A stretch of 64,000 nucleotides of DNA from Labilithrix sp. (GTDB lineage Bacteria > Myxococcota_A > Polyangia > Polyangiales > Polyangiaceae). A program made the translations under genes and the position numbers. Below are positions 46,427 through 55,768 of the stretch, one piece after another. The stretch is from contig JAHBWE010000029.1 of the NCBI GenBank assembly GCA_019637155.1, positions 1-64,000 of the forward strand, written 5' to 3'. The first letter of the stretch is position 1. Each line of letters opens with the position of its first letter. The notes beneath the pieces were generated by a model. The model ran no database searches. It was not told the DNA's origin and was given only the letters and a program-made list of their open reading frames with translations.

Positions 46427-49090
46427 TTACCGTTTCGACGCCTCGGCGCGCTCCCACATCCGGATGTACGCCTCCGCCGATTGAAAGGCGGCGCGGAGGT
46501 CCTTCACGCGCGCGTTGCGTACCCGCAGCTGGTTCGAGACGTCCTGCAGGAAGTCCGGAACGAGGCCGTAGTGCGCGAGCCCGTCGAGGTTGTAGTCGTA
46601 GTCGCGGACGTTCGGGATGACGTAGCGCTCGAGCGGCGCGTCGACGTTGCCGCTCTCCATCCGAGACCACTGCAGCGCGACCGCCTTCACGGTGTCGTAC
46701 GCGCGCCGTAGATCGCGCGGCTCCTGCGGCCGCGGCTTGGCGGCGGCGACGCGCGAGGCCGCTTCCCACCAGATCGCGTCGCCGGTGACCGGACGGCCGC
46801 ACATCCCCGCCGCGACGGGACCGACGACACCACGTTCCTCCTTCAGGTCTCGCTCGACCGCCGCCGTCGCGCCCGCCTTGCAGCGCGCGATCCCGATCCA
46901 TACCGCGCGCTCGGTCGCCGTGTAGGCCGCGTGGTCGCTCTTGGGACCGAAGAAGCGGTGCACGCTCGCGGAGGTGATCGGCCGGTCGTAGGTCACCCCC
47001 GCCTCCTGCGCGTCCGCGTCCGCGCGCAGCGTCTCGCGCATCGATCGCGCCGGGAGCCGCCGCGCGTCGTCTTTCCCGCCGCCGACGCGGAGCCGCGCCG
47101 AGCACGCCCACGGACCGAAACGTGGGAGCGGTTCCTGCGCGAGGCCGTTCATGTCGCTGCCGAACCCGACGCCGGTCCCCTCCATCCTCTCGACGGTATA
47201 CGCATACGCGTTCATCCACGAGGTCGAGGCCCCCTGACACTCGGGGCCGGGCAGCACGCTCCGGACGTCGCCCTGATTGGTAATCGGATTGACGACTCCG
47301 CCGAGCCCCCGCACCCAACCGAGCTCGTTGCCGGTCTTCATCGGCTCGCTCCGCAGCTTGGTCGAATCCTCGGACTCGTTGACCGAATACCCGAGATCGC
47401 GCAGCCACGAGTGGCCCATCGCCACCGGCGTGCACGTCGTCGCGAAGTGCTCGAGCGTATCCATCCGCGCGAGCTCGCTCATGTGATCGACGTCGACGAC
47501 CGCCCCTCGCCGCCGCAGCTCGTCGATCACCTCGAATCCCAAGTCGGTCAGGCCCACTCCGTTGATGTGCCCGCCGGCGATGCTTTTGTAGTCGCCCATC
47601 GGCGGGTCGAACGGCGCGCCGCCGTAGCGATTGGGCTTTTGCAGGAGCTGCGCGCCCCAGACCGGAAGCGCCTGCTGCTCGAGCGAAAAGGCAAAAGCGA
47701 CCGAGTCGTCGTGGATGACGCGCTGATAGTGGCCCGTCATCCACCAGGTCAGCAGGTTGAAGACTCCCTCGTGATAGACGGCCGCACCGCCAAACGCATT
47801 GTCGGCGAGGTGGATCGGGAAGAAGTGCCGCGCCCCGAGCCGATACAGCTCGTCGACGCCGGCGAGCGCGCGGGAACGATGACAGTCCTCCGCACGACGG
47901 CACCCGCCGATCGCGTCGACCTCGACGCCGAGGACCACCGCGAGCTTTCCCGCACCTACGATCCGGCGCGCGTCCGCGGGCGTCTCGGCGATCTCCATGA
48001 AGTCGCCGTGTCGGCCCACGAAGGCGCGCGTCTCGACGAGCTGCTTCACCGCCGCCGGCATGTCGTCCTTCGGCTCCGCTCCACGGAACTCGCGCGCGAG
48101 CAGCTCGTTGTGAACCGCGAGCGCGATCATGATGCGCTGCCCACCGCGCCAGGCGCGTCGGATCCAGTCGACGTGCATCTGCTGATGCGTCTGCGTCGCG
48201 AACCAGGGCCAGCCCTCGAAGCGCGCCGCACCACCCGTGACATGGCCGGGCAAGCCGTCCGTCGAAGGCTCGAACAGCGCCATCATCGCGCCCGCCTTCC
48301 CGTCGACGCCGAGGCCGCGCGTGCCATGCTCGCGGCGACAGTCCGCGAGCGCAGCGTCGAACGGTCCTTCGTTCTGCCCGACGAGGACGTGCGTTCCGAA
48401 TCCATGCTGGCTGAGCGGATGCGCGTGCGTGTCCGCGAATCCCCACACCGGCGCGGGCGCGGGCGCCGGCGTCTCCTCCGAGTCGTAGATCGCGTCGACG
48501 AGGATACCGTCGGGCGCGCTCCCGTCGTCGAGCACGCGGAGCCGCGCGGTCTTGCCGCGGTACGCGGCGACGTCCCAGACGACGGCGCCGAGTTGAACGT
48601 TGCCGCTGCCGTTCACGACGATGACGGGGGCGAAGCCGTTCTCCTCCAGCTCGAGCTGGACGCTGCGTCCCGGTCCGCCGCCGCCGACGCGCAGCGAGAG
48701 GTAGCGATGCGCGAGCGTGAACGTCGGCGAAACGATCGCCTGCGCGCGACGCTCGAGGCCCGTGTCGAGGCGGCACTGGCCCTCCTGCCCGACGTCGATC
48801 GGCGTGCGCCAGTAGCTGCCCGCCGGCGAGAGCGGCTCGAGACGCTTCACGCGATCGGCCATCACGAGCCCACACGCGGGCTGCGCGCCGGCGTCGGACT
48901 GCCATCCCTCGAGCCCGTGCTCGAACGACCAATCGATGGTCCGGCCCCGCTCCCGGCCGAGCGGCTGCGCGCACACGATCGGCCCCGGCGCCGCCGACCG
49001 CGCGATCACGGGCGGCAGGTCGCGACACGCGGAGAGGAGGAGCAGCAAACACCACGACGAATGACGAGCTCGCACGGCGCGACGATACAC
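46427..49090 (-). CDS. Large M19 dipeptidase-like lipoprotein
   Basis: 887 residues from a GTG. Lipobox: LLLLSAC. An N-terminal beta-sandwich (about 30-215, galactose-binding-like) precedes an amidohydrolase TIM barrel with GFADTHAHPL (the H-x-H zinc pair), GHSW, and the M19 signatures VVDVDHMSELARM and GVGFGSDMNGLAQEP. M19 proteins (membrane dipeptidase) hydrolyse dipeptides and beta-lactams with two zincs. It is about twice the usual length, which suggests an exported enzyme acting on larger or surface substrates. It is divergent from the PLC-like gene at 49204. Confidence 0.85.
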   Translation of the reverse strand: MYRRAVRARHSSWCLLLLLSACRDLPPVIARSAAPGPIVCAQPLGRERGRTIDWSFEHGLEGWQSDAGAQPACGLVMADRVKRLEPLSPAGSYWRTPIDVGQEGQCRLDTGLERRAQAIVSPTFTLAHRYLSLRVGGGGPGRSVQLELEENGFAPVIVVNGSGNVQLGAVVWDVAAYRGKTARLRVLDDGSAPDGILVDAIYDSEETPAPAPAPVWGFADTHAHPLSQHGFGTHVLVGQNEGPFDAALADCRREHGTRGLGVDGKAGAMMALFEPSTDGLPGHVTGGAARFEGWPWFATQTHQQMHVDWIRRAWRGGQRIMIALAVHNELLAREFRGAEPKDDMPAAVKQLVETRAFVGRHGDFMEIAETPADARRIVGAGKLAVVLGVEVDAIGGCRRAEDCHRSRALAGVDELYRLGARHFFPIHLADNAFGGAAVYHEGVFNLLTWWMTGHYQRVIHDDSVAFAFSLEQQALPVWGAQLLQKPNRYGGAPFDPPMGDYKSIAGGHINGVGLTDLGFEVIDELRRRGAVVDVDHMSELARMDTLEHFATTCTPVAMGHSWLRDLGYSVNESEDSTKLRSEPMKTGNELGWVRGLGGVVNPITNQGDVRSVLPGPECQGASTSWMNAYAYTVERMEGTGVGFGSDMNGLAQEPLPRFGPWACSARLRVGGGKDDARRLPARSMRETLRADADAQEAGVTYDRPITSASVHRFFGPKSDHAAYTATERAVWIGIARCKAGATAAVERDLKEERGVVGPVAAGMCGRPVTGDAIWWEAASRVAAAKPRPQEPRDLRRAYDTVKAVALQWSRMESGNVDAPLERYVIPNVRDYDYNLDGLAHYGLVPDFLQDVSNQLRVRNARVKDLRAAFQSAEAYIRMWERAEASKR

Positions 49091-49150
49091 GAACGATGAT
49101 GTCCGAAAAATCGCCTATACCAATTATACCGGCTCTACGAGATAACCCTT

Positions 49151-49168
49151 ATCACCCCCAGGGGTGAT
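49151..49168. promoter_or_regulatory. Perfect palindrome between divergent genes, candidate operator
   Basis: ATCACCCC-CA-GGGGTGAT, 8-base arms with a 2-base spacer, in the 113-base gap between the M19-like and PLC-like genes. The gap is unusually A/T-rich, with CCTATACC and ATTATACC repeats nearby (49115-49130) that could be promoter or operator elements. Confidence 0.45.
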
Positions 49169-49203
49169 GGCGGAGCGGCTCCGAACCGAATAGGTTGCGC
49201 TCG

Positions 49204-51180
49204 ATGCTGCGTCACACCGTCCTCGGGCTGATGCTCGCCACGCCGGTCCTCCTGGGATCTCGACCGGCCTCCGCTTTCATCTTCTCCGAGCACTCGCAAA
49301 TAACGGAGCAGGCGCTCACCACGCTCACTCGAGACGGCGAGGTGCGCGCCATCTTCGACGAGCTCGCGAGCATGACCGACCTCTGCGCGCGGGAAGGATC
49401 CATCAACGAGACGGACTGCCTCGCATTGATGAGCGACTTCGTCGCCATCGCCGGCGACCACGCCTGCACTCCCGTGGAGCTCGCGCGAGAGCTCGCGGCT
49501 TCGAACGAGCCGACGAAGAAGGACCGTCATGGCGACAACGAACGCGACCACTGGTACTGGGAGGTCCGCCGTGTCGCGTGGGACGAGGACGCGGAGCTCA
49601 ACGGCGACAATCCGAAGAACCGCCGCCGGCTGAACGTCATCGACATCCTGACCGACGGGACGAAGGACGCCGCCGGCTACACGTACAGCAACGACCGAAA
49701 GAAGCTGGACGACGGCGACTACTCCACCCGCAACTTCGTCCGGCGTCGCCTGAACCTCCAACTGCAGAACGCCGATCCGAAGTACACCTCTCGCGCGAAG
49801 GGCGACGATGGGCATTTCCAACTAGCGAGAGCTCCCGGCGCAGAGACCTCTCTCACGGCGTTCCTCGAGCAATCCCTCGCGCCGGACGCGCTCTCGAACG
49901 CGACCGCGTTCTATGCGACCTACCACCTCGCCGCGCTGAGGCTCGCCGCCGAAGCCGAGGCCGCGAAGGGGAAGCCGGAGCGTCCGGGCCTGCTGAAGCG
50001 CGCGTTCCTCGCCGAGGTCTTTGCGCTTCACTTCCTCGAAGACTCTTTTGCTGCGGGGCACGTCGTCGGCCATTGGGGTGACGAAGGGATGGGCGGAGTC
50101 CGTCTGCCGCTTCGGAGCGAGAGCGTTCGAATCGGAACGCACGACTACTATTGTGACCGCGGCGTCGAGACGACACGCTGGGTCGACCTCGCGTCGCCGC
50201 CGGCGGGTCCGTACTCGGTCGCTCACCACGTCACGCACGGCGACGCGAACATGACGACGACTGATCTCGATTTCGCCGCCGCCGCCGTCTTCACGAGCCT
50301 CCGACAGGTGCTGCTCGTTGCGTCGCAGCGCACGCCAGCGGACGCCGCCCATCGGCTCGCGGCCTTCCTCCCGGCCGGAGACGAGTCGTTCGACTCGTGC
50401 GTCGGCGGCAAGCACACCCCGCAGGGGCTCGCCGGGATCGCTCGCGTCGCCGGCCCGATCCAGGAGGTGCTGCAGCTCGAGCCGATTCCGAGCGCACGTA
50501 GCCCGGAGCTCCCACGCTTTCGTGCGGAGGTCGGGCTCTTCATCGGCGCGGCGGCGGCGGTCGACGGCGGCACGGGCTTCACGCGCATCGATTCGGGCGG
50601 CGAGGGCGCGATCGGACGGGCGCGCGCGACGCTACGCGCCGGCGTCGGCCTCGGCGGCATCAGCACGGATCCGATGAACAGCTTGATGTTCGTCGAGGTC
50701 GGCGCCGTCGCGCTGGGAACACGCATGTTCGAGAGTCCAAACTCGAACGTCGGGCTCTCGGTGCGGCTTCGCTCGCCAGGGCTCATCTCGCTCGTCGAGG
50801 GCACGCCGCTCTTGATCCTCGCCGCGGCGACGCGCGCGCCCTGGCTCCTCGAGGCCGCGTCGACCGCCGCCAACGGAGGCTGGCTCCCGAGCATTTTCCG
50901 GTCACATCACATCACGGGGACCTGGAACTGGCAGATCTCCGCCCTCCGTGACGTCGCTTGGAATTTCTACCCGCGCGGGAGCGACGGACACTTCCGGTGG
51001 GAATTCCAGGTCCCGATGCTCACCGCTCGGAGCGCCAATCCGAGCTCGGGCGTCGTCTGGGCGCAGTCGAACGACTTCTGGTTCGACCTCGGGATGACGG
51101 CCGGCCGCTCGAATCAGTTCCGCGACGGAAACTACGGCGTGTACCTCGGCTTCTCGGCGTCATCGCGCTCGTTCCCCTGA
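49204..51180 (+). CDS. Exported PLC/S1-P1-nuclease-like protein
   Basis: 658 residues from the ATG at 49204. The signal peptide ends GSRPASA-F, and the mature protein begins FIFSEHSQITEQALTTL. A His in this spot and HFLEDSFAAGHVVGHWG (about 280) are the zinc-ligand pattern of the phospholipase C/S1-P1 nuclease superfamily, in which an N-terminal residue and several His/Asp bind three zincs. Residues about 430-658 are beta-rich with aromatic ends and may be a small barrel or sandwich. Likely a secreted or outer-membrane hydrolase on phospholipid or nucleic acid; unproven. Confidence 0.75.
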   Translation: MLRHTVLGLMLATPVLLGSRPASAFIFSEHSQITEQALTTLTRDGEVRAIFDELASMTDLCAREGSINETDCLALMSDFVAIAGDHACTPVELARELAASNEPTKKDRHGDNERDHWYWEVRRVAWDEDAELNGDNPKNRRRLNVIDILTDGTKDAAGYTYSNDRKKLDDGDYSTRNFVRRRLNLQLQNADPKYTSRAKGDDGHFQLARAPGAETSLTAFLEQSLAPDALSNATAFYATYHLAALRLAAEAEAAKGKPERPGLLKRAFLAEVFALHFLEDSFAAGHVVGHWGDEGMGGVRLPLRSESVRIGTHDYYCDRGVETTRWVDLASPPAGPYSVAHHVTHGDANMTTTDLDFAAAAVFTSLRQVLLVASQRTPADAAHRLAAFLPAGDESFDSCVGGKHTPQGLAGIARVAGPIQEVLQLEPIPSARSPELPRFRAEVGLFIGAAAAVDGGTGFTRIDSGGEGAIGRARATLRAGVGLGGISTDPMNSLMFVEVGAVALGTRMFESPNSNVGLSVRLRSPGLISLVEGTPLLILAAATRAPWLLEAASTAANGGWLPSIFRSHHITGTWNWQISALRDVAWNFYPRGSDGHFRWEFQVPMLTARSANPSSGVVWAQSNDFWFDLGMTAGRSNQFRDGNYGVYLGFSASSRSFP

Positions 51181-51188
51181 TCGTCGCC

Positions 51189-52115
51189 TCAGTTCTTCGT
51201 GCACGTGAGGGTGAAGGGTTTGCAGTCGCCGCCCTTGTTCATCGCGACGGCGTCGCCGGTCATTGCGCGGCCGCCGGGGTCGAGCTTGAGGCGGCCGCCG
51301 GAGTAGGAGTCGTCGGCGTAGCGGAACTGGAGCTCGCTCCCGACGACGGCGCCGCTCCACGTGCGCGACGCGTCGGGGCCGCCCGTGATCGTCGCCGTGA
51401 TCTTCCCGTCGGCGAGCTGCACGATGTTCATGTGATCGGTGCCGGTCCACGTCCCGCCGATCACGCACGTCCACCGGCCGTCGACCCTCACCTTGCCCGG
51501 CGCCGGCTTGTCCGCCGCCGGCACCTTCGCCGCGCACTCCTTGTGGCCGGCCGCGGTGCGCGCCGCCTGCTGATCATGCTCGATCGCCGCGACGCGCGCG
51601 TGCGCCTTGCTCTGCGCGTAGTAGGTCGCGGTCGTCTCGACGGCGGTGTAGCCCGCGGGCGCCGGCGGCGCCTCGGGCGGCGGCTTGTCCCCTTCGTAGA
51701 CGAGGACGCGCGTGCCCGCTTCGGTCAGGTGGAGCTTCTTCTTCAGCAGGACCTCGACGAACTTGTGGCTCCGGAGGGTCACGAGCCACACGCCCGGCTT
51801 CACCTTGAAGTCCTGGGTCGAGGACGGCGCGATGACGGGGCGCTTCGAGTGGTAGTTCTCGCCGAGGTAAATGGTGCCGCTCTCGGTGCGCCCGCCCGGC
51901 GGCACGTCGGCGAGCTCGAGGTCGACGTACTGGATGTGATGCGGCGTGTAGTTCGAAATGACGAGGGGCGCCTTCCCCTGCATCGAGCCTTCGACCGCGT
52001 TGTAGTCGTGCTCCTCCGCCGGGCCCGCCGGCTGCGGCTTCACCACGCACGAAATCAAACCGATCGCGAAGACGAGACCGATCAGCCCACGAACGAGCGT
52101 CCCCACATGATTCAT
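51189..52115 (-). CDS. Lipoprotein of unknown function
   Basis: 308 residues with a lipobox (AIGLISC). A beta-rich N-terminal half (YTPHHIQYVDLELADVPPGG) resembles the small carbohydrate-binding folds found in exported bacterial proteins. The C-terminal half (ARTWSG-like and GGRLKLDPGGRAMTGD) resembles a lipocalin-like strand set. There are a few Cys. No catalytic motif. The gene follows the metallophosphoesterase on the same strand by 13 bases, so they are probably co-transcribed. Confidence 0.78.
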   Translation of the reverse strand: MNHVGTLVRGLIGLVFAIGLISCVVKPQPAGPAEEHDYNAVEGSMQGKAPLVISNYTPHHIQYVDLELADVPPGGRTESGTIYLGENYHSKRPVIAPSSTQDFKVKPGVWLVTLRSHKFVEVLLKKKLHLTEAGTRVLVYEGDKPPPEAPPAPAGYTAVETTATYYAQSKAHARVAAIEHDQQAARTAAGHKECAAKVPAADKPAPGKVRVDGRWTCVIGGTWTGTDHMNIVQLADGKITATITGGPDASRTWSGAVVGSELQFRYADDSYSGGRLKLDPGGRAMTGDAVAMNKGGDCKPFTLTCTKN

Positions 52116-52128
52116 CCCGACCGATTGT

Positions 52129-54348
52129 CTACCAATCGAAGACCTTGTCGAGCGGATTCGCGGCGTCCTTCGGGCGCAGGCTCTTCGTGCGATCGATGTC
52201 GACCGAGAGCACCTTCGCGAAGGACGCCGGCGCGGCGCCGTGCGCGAAGTACGTCGCGGCGTTGATGCGCGGCGTGTCCGTCTCCTTCGTCACGTGCAGC
52301 ACCGCGTAGCCGAAGAGCGGCTTCCCCTCGTACTTCTGATCGGAGAGGTCGGAGCCGGCGCCGAAGCGGAGCACCGCGAGCTCGCGCGCCCCTCCGTCCG
52401 CGCTCCCCTCGAGCGAGAGCCGGTTCGGGACGAGCGGATCGTCCTCGACGAGCACCTCGAGGCTGTTGAAGTGCACGTGGCCGAGGACGAGCGTGCGGAC
52501 CTGCGCGCTCGCGGAAATGCGGCGGAGCAGCTCGACGCCGGACATGAAGTAGCCGGCGCCGTCTTTGTCGAGCTCGCCGTCCGGCGCCATCCACTCCTGG
52601 AGGCCGTCGTGGCGGCAGCTGTCACGCTCGTCGACCGACATCGAGAGCTCCGGCTTCTTGCAGACGAGGGGCGTGAGCTGCTCCGAGAGGAGGTAGTTCA
52701 GCGTGCTCTGGCCGATGCCGCGGTAGTCGACGACCGGCATGTAGTAGCCGTGGTCCTCGCCCTTGTGCCCGCCGCGCGGGTCGTGGTGCATGAGGAGCAC
52801 GACGTCCTCCCCCGCCGCCTTGCCGCGCACGAGCTCGCGATCGAGCCACTCGAGCTGCACCTTCGACATGCCGCCGCCGTAATTGACTGTGTACATGCCC
52901 CAGCCCGTGCGGCGGTGCTGGCGGAGCTCGTAGGAGTTCATCGACACGTAGCGGTTCTTGCCGAACGTCCACGACGACGTGAGCGGGCCGTACGTCTTCT
53001 GCCACTGGTAGAAGCCGTCGTAGAGGACCATGTTGCGATCGGCGCGCGGCACGCTCGTCCACCCCGCGCCGAACGAGTCGCCCGGGAGCCGCTCGAACGA
53101 GCCGGCGACGATGTCCTTGGGGAGGCCGCCGGGCGTCGCCGCGGTGCGGGCGAGGAATGCCGAATAGTCGCTGAACGAATAACCGGGCCAGGCGATCGCG
53201 TTCTGATCGTCGATGACCTCCTCGAGCGACGAGCCCGCCCGCGCGTCGATCGCGGCGACGGCGGCGGGGACGTGGCCGATCGCGGCGTACCCGTCGTGGT
53301 TGCCGGCGGTGAGGAAGATCGGCAATCGAAGTCGCTTGAGCGCGCCGAGGACGCGGGAGGCTTCACGCATGTACGTCGTCGCGACGTTGCGCTGGAAGAT
53401 CGAGCCGGGCGAGCCTCCGTTGTGGAGGTCGCCGTTGAACGTGATGAAGGCGGCGTTCTTCACGTCGGGGCTGGTCTCCGCGTTCACGCCGTCGACGAAG
53501 TCCTCCAGCTTCTCGGCGGTGAGCGTCTTGTATTCGGCGCTGACCGATACTTGGGTATCGGTCACGTTGAGCGCGGTGTATTCCTCTTTGACGTCGTCGA
53601 ACACGCGCACCGCGTTGTACTGGTACTCGTAGACGTTCGCGAAGAGCGCGCCGCCCTTCCGGACCTCGAAGCGCGTGTCGTAGAGATCGGCCGGGACGTC
53701 CGCCATCGCGGCGCGGTCGAAGATCGCGCGGAGCGTGTGGCGCTTCTTGAGCGCGACGGGCATGTCGCTCGGCTCCGGGCTCTGGACGATGCGCGCCGGC
53801 TTGATCCGGAAGACGCCCGCCTTCGCCTCCTGCGCCGTCTTCGCCTCCGCCGCCGCCCGCGCCGCGCGCGCGACGAGGAAGAAGGCGAGCGCGTCCTCGG
53901 CGTCGTCCTTCAACGTCACCGCGCCGTCGGCTAGGACGTTCGGCGCGAGGTGCGCGTACGCGTCGGGCTCGAGGCGGAGCACGACGACGAGCTCGTCGCT
54001 CGCGTCGCTCTTCACGTAGAGGTTCGGGTTGCCGAGCGTCGGGTAGATCAGGCGATCGATCTGGGTGCGGCCGTCGACCGTCCACGGCATGATCTGCTCG
54101 TTCTCGCTCGGCTCGGCGTAGAACACGTTCGAGAGCAGCGTCTCGTTCTTGTTCGAGAGGATCTCCCACGGCCGCTCCCGCACCGCCGCGGCCTCCTCCG
54201 CGTCCGAGACGCCGTCGCCGTCCGAGCCCGTCTTCGCGCGGGAGGTCGCGTCGTCCTCTCCGTGCTCGTCGCCCACCCTCCCGCCTTCGGACCCGCACGC
54301 GACGAGGAGCCCCGTGAAGAGGAGAGCGAGGAGCGAGCGAGCTGCCAT
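52129..54348 (-). CDS. Calcineurin-like metallophosphoesterase lipoprotein
   Basis: 739 residues from the ATG at 54348. Lipobox: LLVAC. After an acidic linker (SDGDGVSDAEE, like a thrombospondin type 3 calcium loop), the metallophosphoesterase motifs appear in order: FNGDLHNGG, TAGNHDGY, LLMHHDPRGG and VLGHVHFNS. The first D-x-H seems replaced by an Asn/Asp context, and a large insertion separates the motifs. It should bind two metals and cleave phosphoesters outside the inner membrane. The substrate is not evident. It is first of a pair with the 51189 lipoprotein. Confidence 0.88.
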   Translation of the reverse strand: MAARSLLALLFTGLLVACGSEGGRVGDEHGEDDATSRAKTGSDGDGVSDAEEAAAVRERPWEILSNKNETLLSNVFYAEPSENEQIMPWTVDGRTQIDRLIYPTLGNPNLYVKSDASDELVVVLRLEPDAYAHLAPNVLADGAVTLKDDAEDALAFFLVARAARAAAEAKTAQEAKAGVFRIKPARIVQSPEPSDMPVALKKRHTLRAIFDRAAMADVPADLYDTRFEVRKGGALFANVYEYQYNAVRVFDDVKEEYTALNVTDTQVSVSAEYKTLTAEKLEDFVDGVNAETSPDVKNAAFITFNGDLHNGGSPGSIFQRNVATTYMREASRVLGALKRLRLPIFLTAGNHDGYAAIGHVPAAVAAIDARAGSSLEEVIDDQNAIAWPGYSFSDYSAFLARTAATPGGLPKDIVAGSFERLPGDSFGAGWTSVPRADRNMVLYDGFYQWQKTYGPLTSSWTFGKNRYVSMNSYELRQHRRTGWGMYTVNYGGGMSKVQLEWLDRELVRGKAAGEDVVLLMHHDPRGGHKGEDHGYYMPVVDYRGIGQSTLNYLLSEQLTPLVCKKPELSMSVDERDSCRHDGLQEWMAPDGELDKDGAGYFMSGVELLRRISASAQVRTLVLGHVHFNSLEVLVEDDPLVPNRLSLEGSADGGARELAVLRFGAGSDLSDQKYEGKPLFGYAVLHVTKETDTPRINAATYFAHGAAPASFAKVLSVDIDRTKSLRPKDAANPLDKVFDW

Positions 54349-54466
54349 GCCGCCACTGTGTGCAGCTGTCGGACCACGGCTCCTGACGCGCCGCATCCAC
54401 TGGAAACATTCAGGATTACGGTAACGACCCGACCGCCCTGGATCACCCCTGGATCGTCGCCGACCC

Positions 54467-54877
54467 TCAGAAAGACGGGAGAACTTCGATCTGGTCGTCG
54501 ACGCCCTCGACGCCCTCGACGCCCTTCACGCGTTCGAGGAGCGCGGTCTCCTGGGCCTGGCTGTTCACGATGCCGGCGAGGATGACCTTGTTCCCCTCCG
54601 TCTCGATCCGGACCCGAAAGAGCGCCATCTGGTTCAGCGCCGGGTCCGCGATGATCGCCGCGCGCACGCGATCGCTGATCCGCCGCTCGTCGCGCCGCCC
54701 GCGACCTTGCGGCGAGACCGACGCGGTGAGCGGCGCGTTCGAGCTCGTCAGCGTCTGCTCCGACGCCACGTTGGTGTGCGGCGCGCCCTTGGCGATCGGG
54801 AGCAGCGACGCGTCGCTGAACGTGCAGCCCCCGACCAACGAGAGGAGCGAGAGGAGGATCGTCTTCGTCTTCGTCAC
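54467..54877 (-). CDS. BON-domain lipoprotein
   Basis: 136 residues from a GTG overlapping the previous stop (GTGA). Lipobox: LVGGC. The C-terminal BON domain (about 65-132) is clear: SDRVRAAIIADPAL, VRIETEGNKVILAGIVNS, and QETALLERVKGVEGVEGVDD. BON domains bind phospholipid or lipoprotein at the periplasmic face. It is last in a three-gene operon with two small membrane proteins. Confidence 0.9.
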   Translation of the reverse strand: MTKTKTILLSLLSLVGGCTFSDASLLPIAKGAPHTNVASEQTLTSSNAPLTASVSPQGRGRRDERRISDRVRAAIIADPALNQMALFRVRIETEGNKVILAGIVNSQAQETALLERVKGVEGVEGVDDQIEVLPSF

Positions 54878-55341
54878 GTGACCTCGCGATGGGATTCTAG
54901 CGCAGCTCCCACCGCGAGGCGTCCATCGAGGAGACGACCGTCGACGAAGTTCGTCGTCGCCCGGCGCGCGAGCTCCGTCGCCGCGTACGTCAGCACCGCG
55001 AGCGCCACCTTCTCCGCCGCGACGCGGAAGAAGGACGGACGCGCGACGAGGTCCATCTCGCGCACCGCGTGGACGACGCGCTCGCCGAGCGAGCGGCGGC
55101 GGCGGCGCCGGACCGCGACGCCGAGCGCGTACGCGCTCGCGCCGAAGAGCGCCGCGACCGTGAGCGCGCCGGCGAGGGCGGGGAGCGCCGCCTTCTTCGC
55201 GCGCGCGCCGAGCTCCTCGACCTGGTGCCGGCGCGTATCGAGCGCGTCGACCGCGCGGAGGAGCCGCGACCGCACCACGTTGGCGCGGCGCTCGAGGATC
55301 TCGGCGCGGTGGCGAGTCGATTTCCCATTACCGGCGTTCAT
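54874..55341 (-). CDS. Small membrane protein of the holin-X operon
   Basis: 155 residues. A charged helical N-terminus (1-48) leads to one membrane helix (about 50-75), followed by an Arg-rich stretch (VRRRRRRSLGERV) and an amphipathic helical tail. The layout resembles DUF3618-type proteins that accompany holin-X homologues. Overlaps of 4 bases on both sides (ATGA and GTGA) show tight translational coupling. Function unknown; possibly envelope stress or membrane tension. Confidence 0.8.
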   Translation of the reverse strand: MNAGNGKSTRHRAEILERRANVVRSRLLRAVDALDTRRHQVEELGARAKKAALPALAGALTVAALFGASAYALGVAVRRRRRRSLGERVVHAVREMDLVARPSFFRVAAEKVALAVLTYAATELARRATTNFVDGRLLDGRLAVGAALESHREVT

Positions 55342-55754
55342 GCGAGGTGCTCCTTCAGCTGTTCGAGGTCGCTCTCGAGCCGCGCCCGGGTATGCGCGAG
55401 CGGCTTCTTCGGGAATACCGAATAGCCGAGCGCGACGCCGAGCCCCGCGACGAGCAGGAAACCGCCCGCGACCGCGATCGCGGTGAGCGGCGTCCCTCCG
55501 AGGGCGAGCACGAGCGCGACCGCGAGCATGCAGAGCGCGAGGACGCCGAAGGCGCCCGCGAGCGCGAAGCCCACCGCCGCCTTCTTCGCCCGCGCGATCT
55601 CTTCGTCGATCTCGGTCTTCGCGAGCTCGACCTCGAGGCGGACCAGCTCCTTCGCCTCGTCGAGGGCCTCCTTGACGAGGTCGACGGTCGAGGCCTCCTC
55701 GATCGCGAGCCGCTCCGGCGGCGGCACCACCATCTTGTTCACGCGCTTATCCAT
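55338..55754 (-). CDS. Holin-X (DUF1469) family membrane protein
   Basis: 138 residues. The N-terminal amphipathic helix (STVDLVKEALDEAKELVRLEVELAKTEI) and two membrane helices (about 60-110) are the pattern of the DUF1469/Actinobacterial holin-X family, which despite its name is mostly chromosomal. The C-terminal helix may lie on the membrane. First gene of the holin-X / DUF3618-like / BON operon, a conserved arrangement in Gram-negative bacteria. Confidence 0.88.
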   Translation of the reverse strand: MDKRVNKMVVPPPERLAIEEASTVDLVKEALDEAKELVRLEVELAKTEIDEEIARAKKAAVGFALAGAFGVLALCMLAVALVLALGGTPLTAIAVAGGFLLVAGLGVALGYSVFPKKPLAHTRARLESDLEQLKEHLA

Positions 55755-55768
55755 CTTGCCCTCATCAG

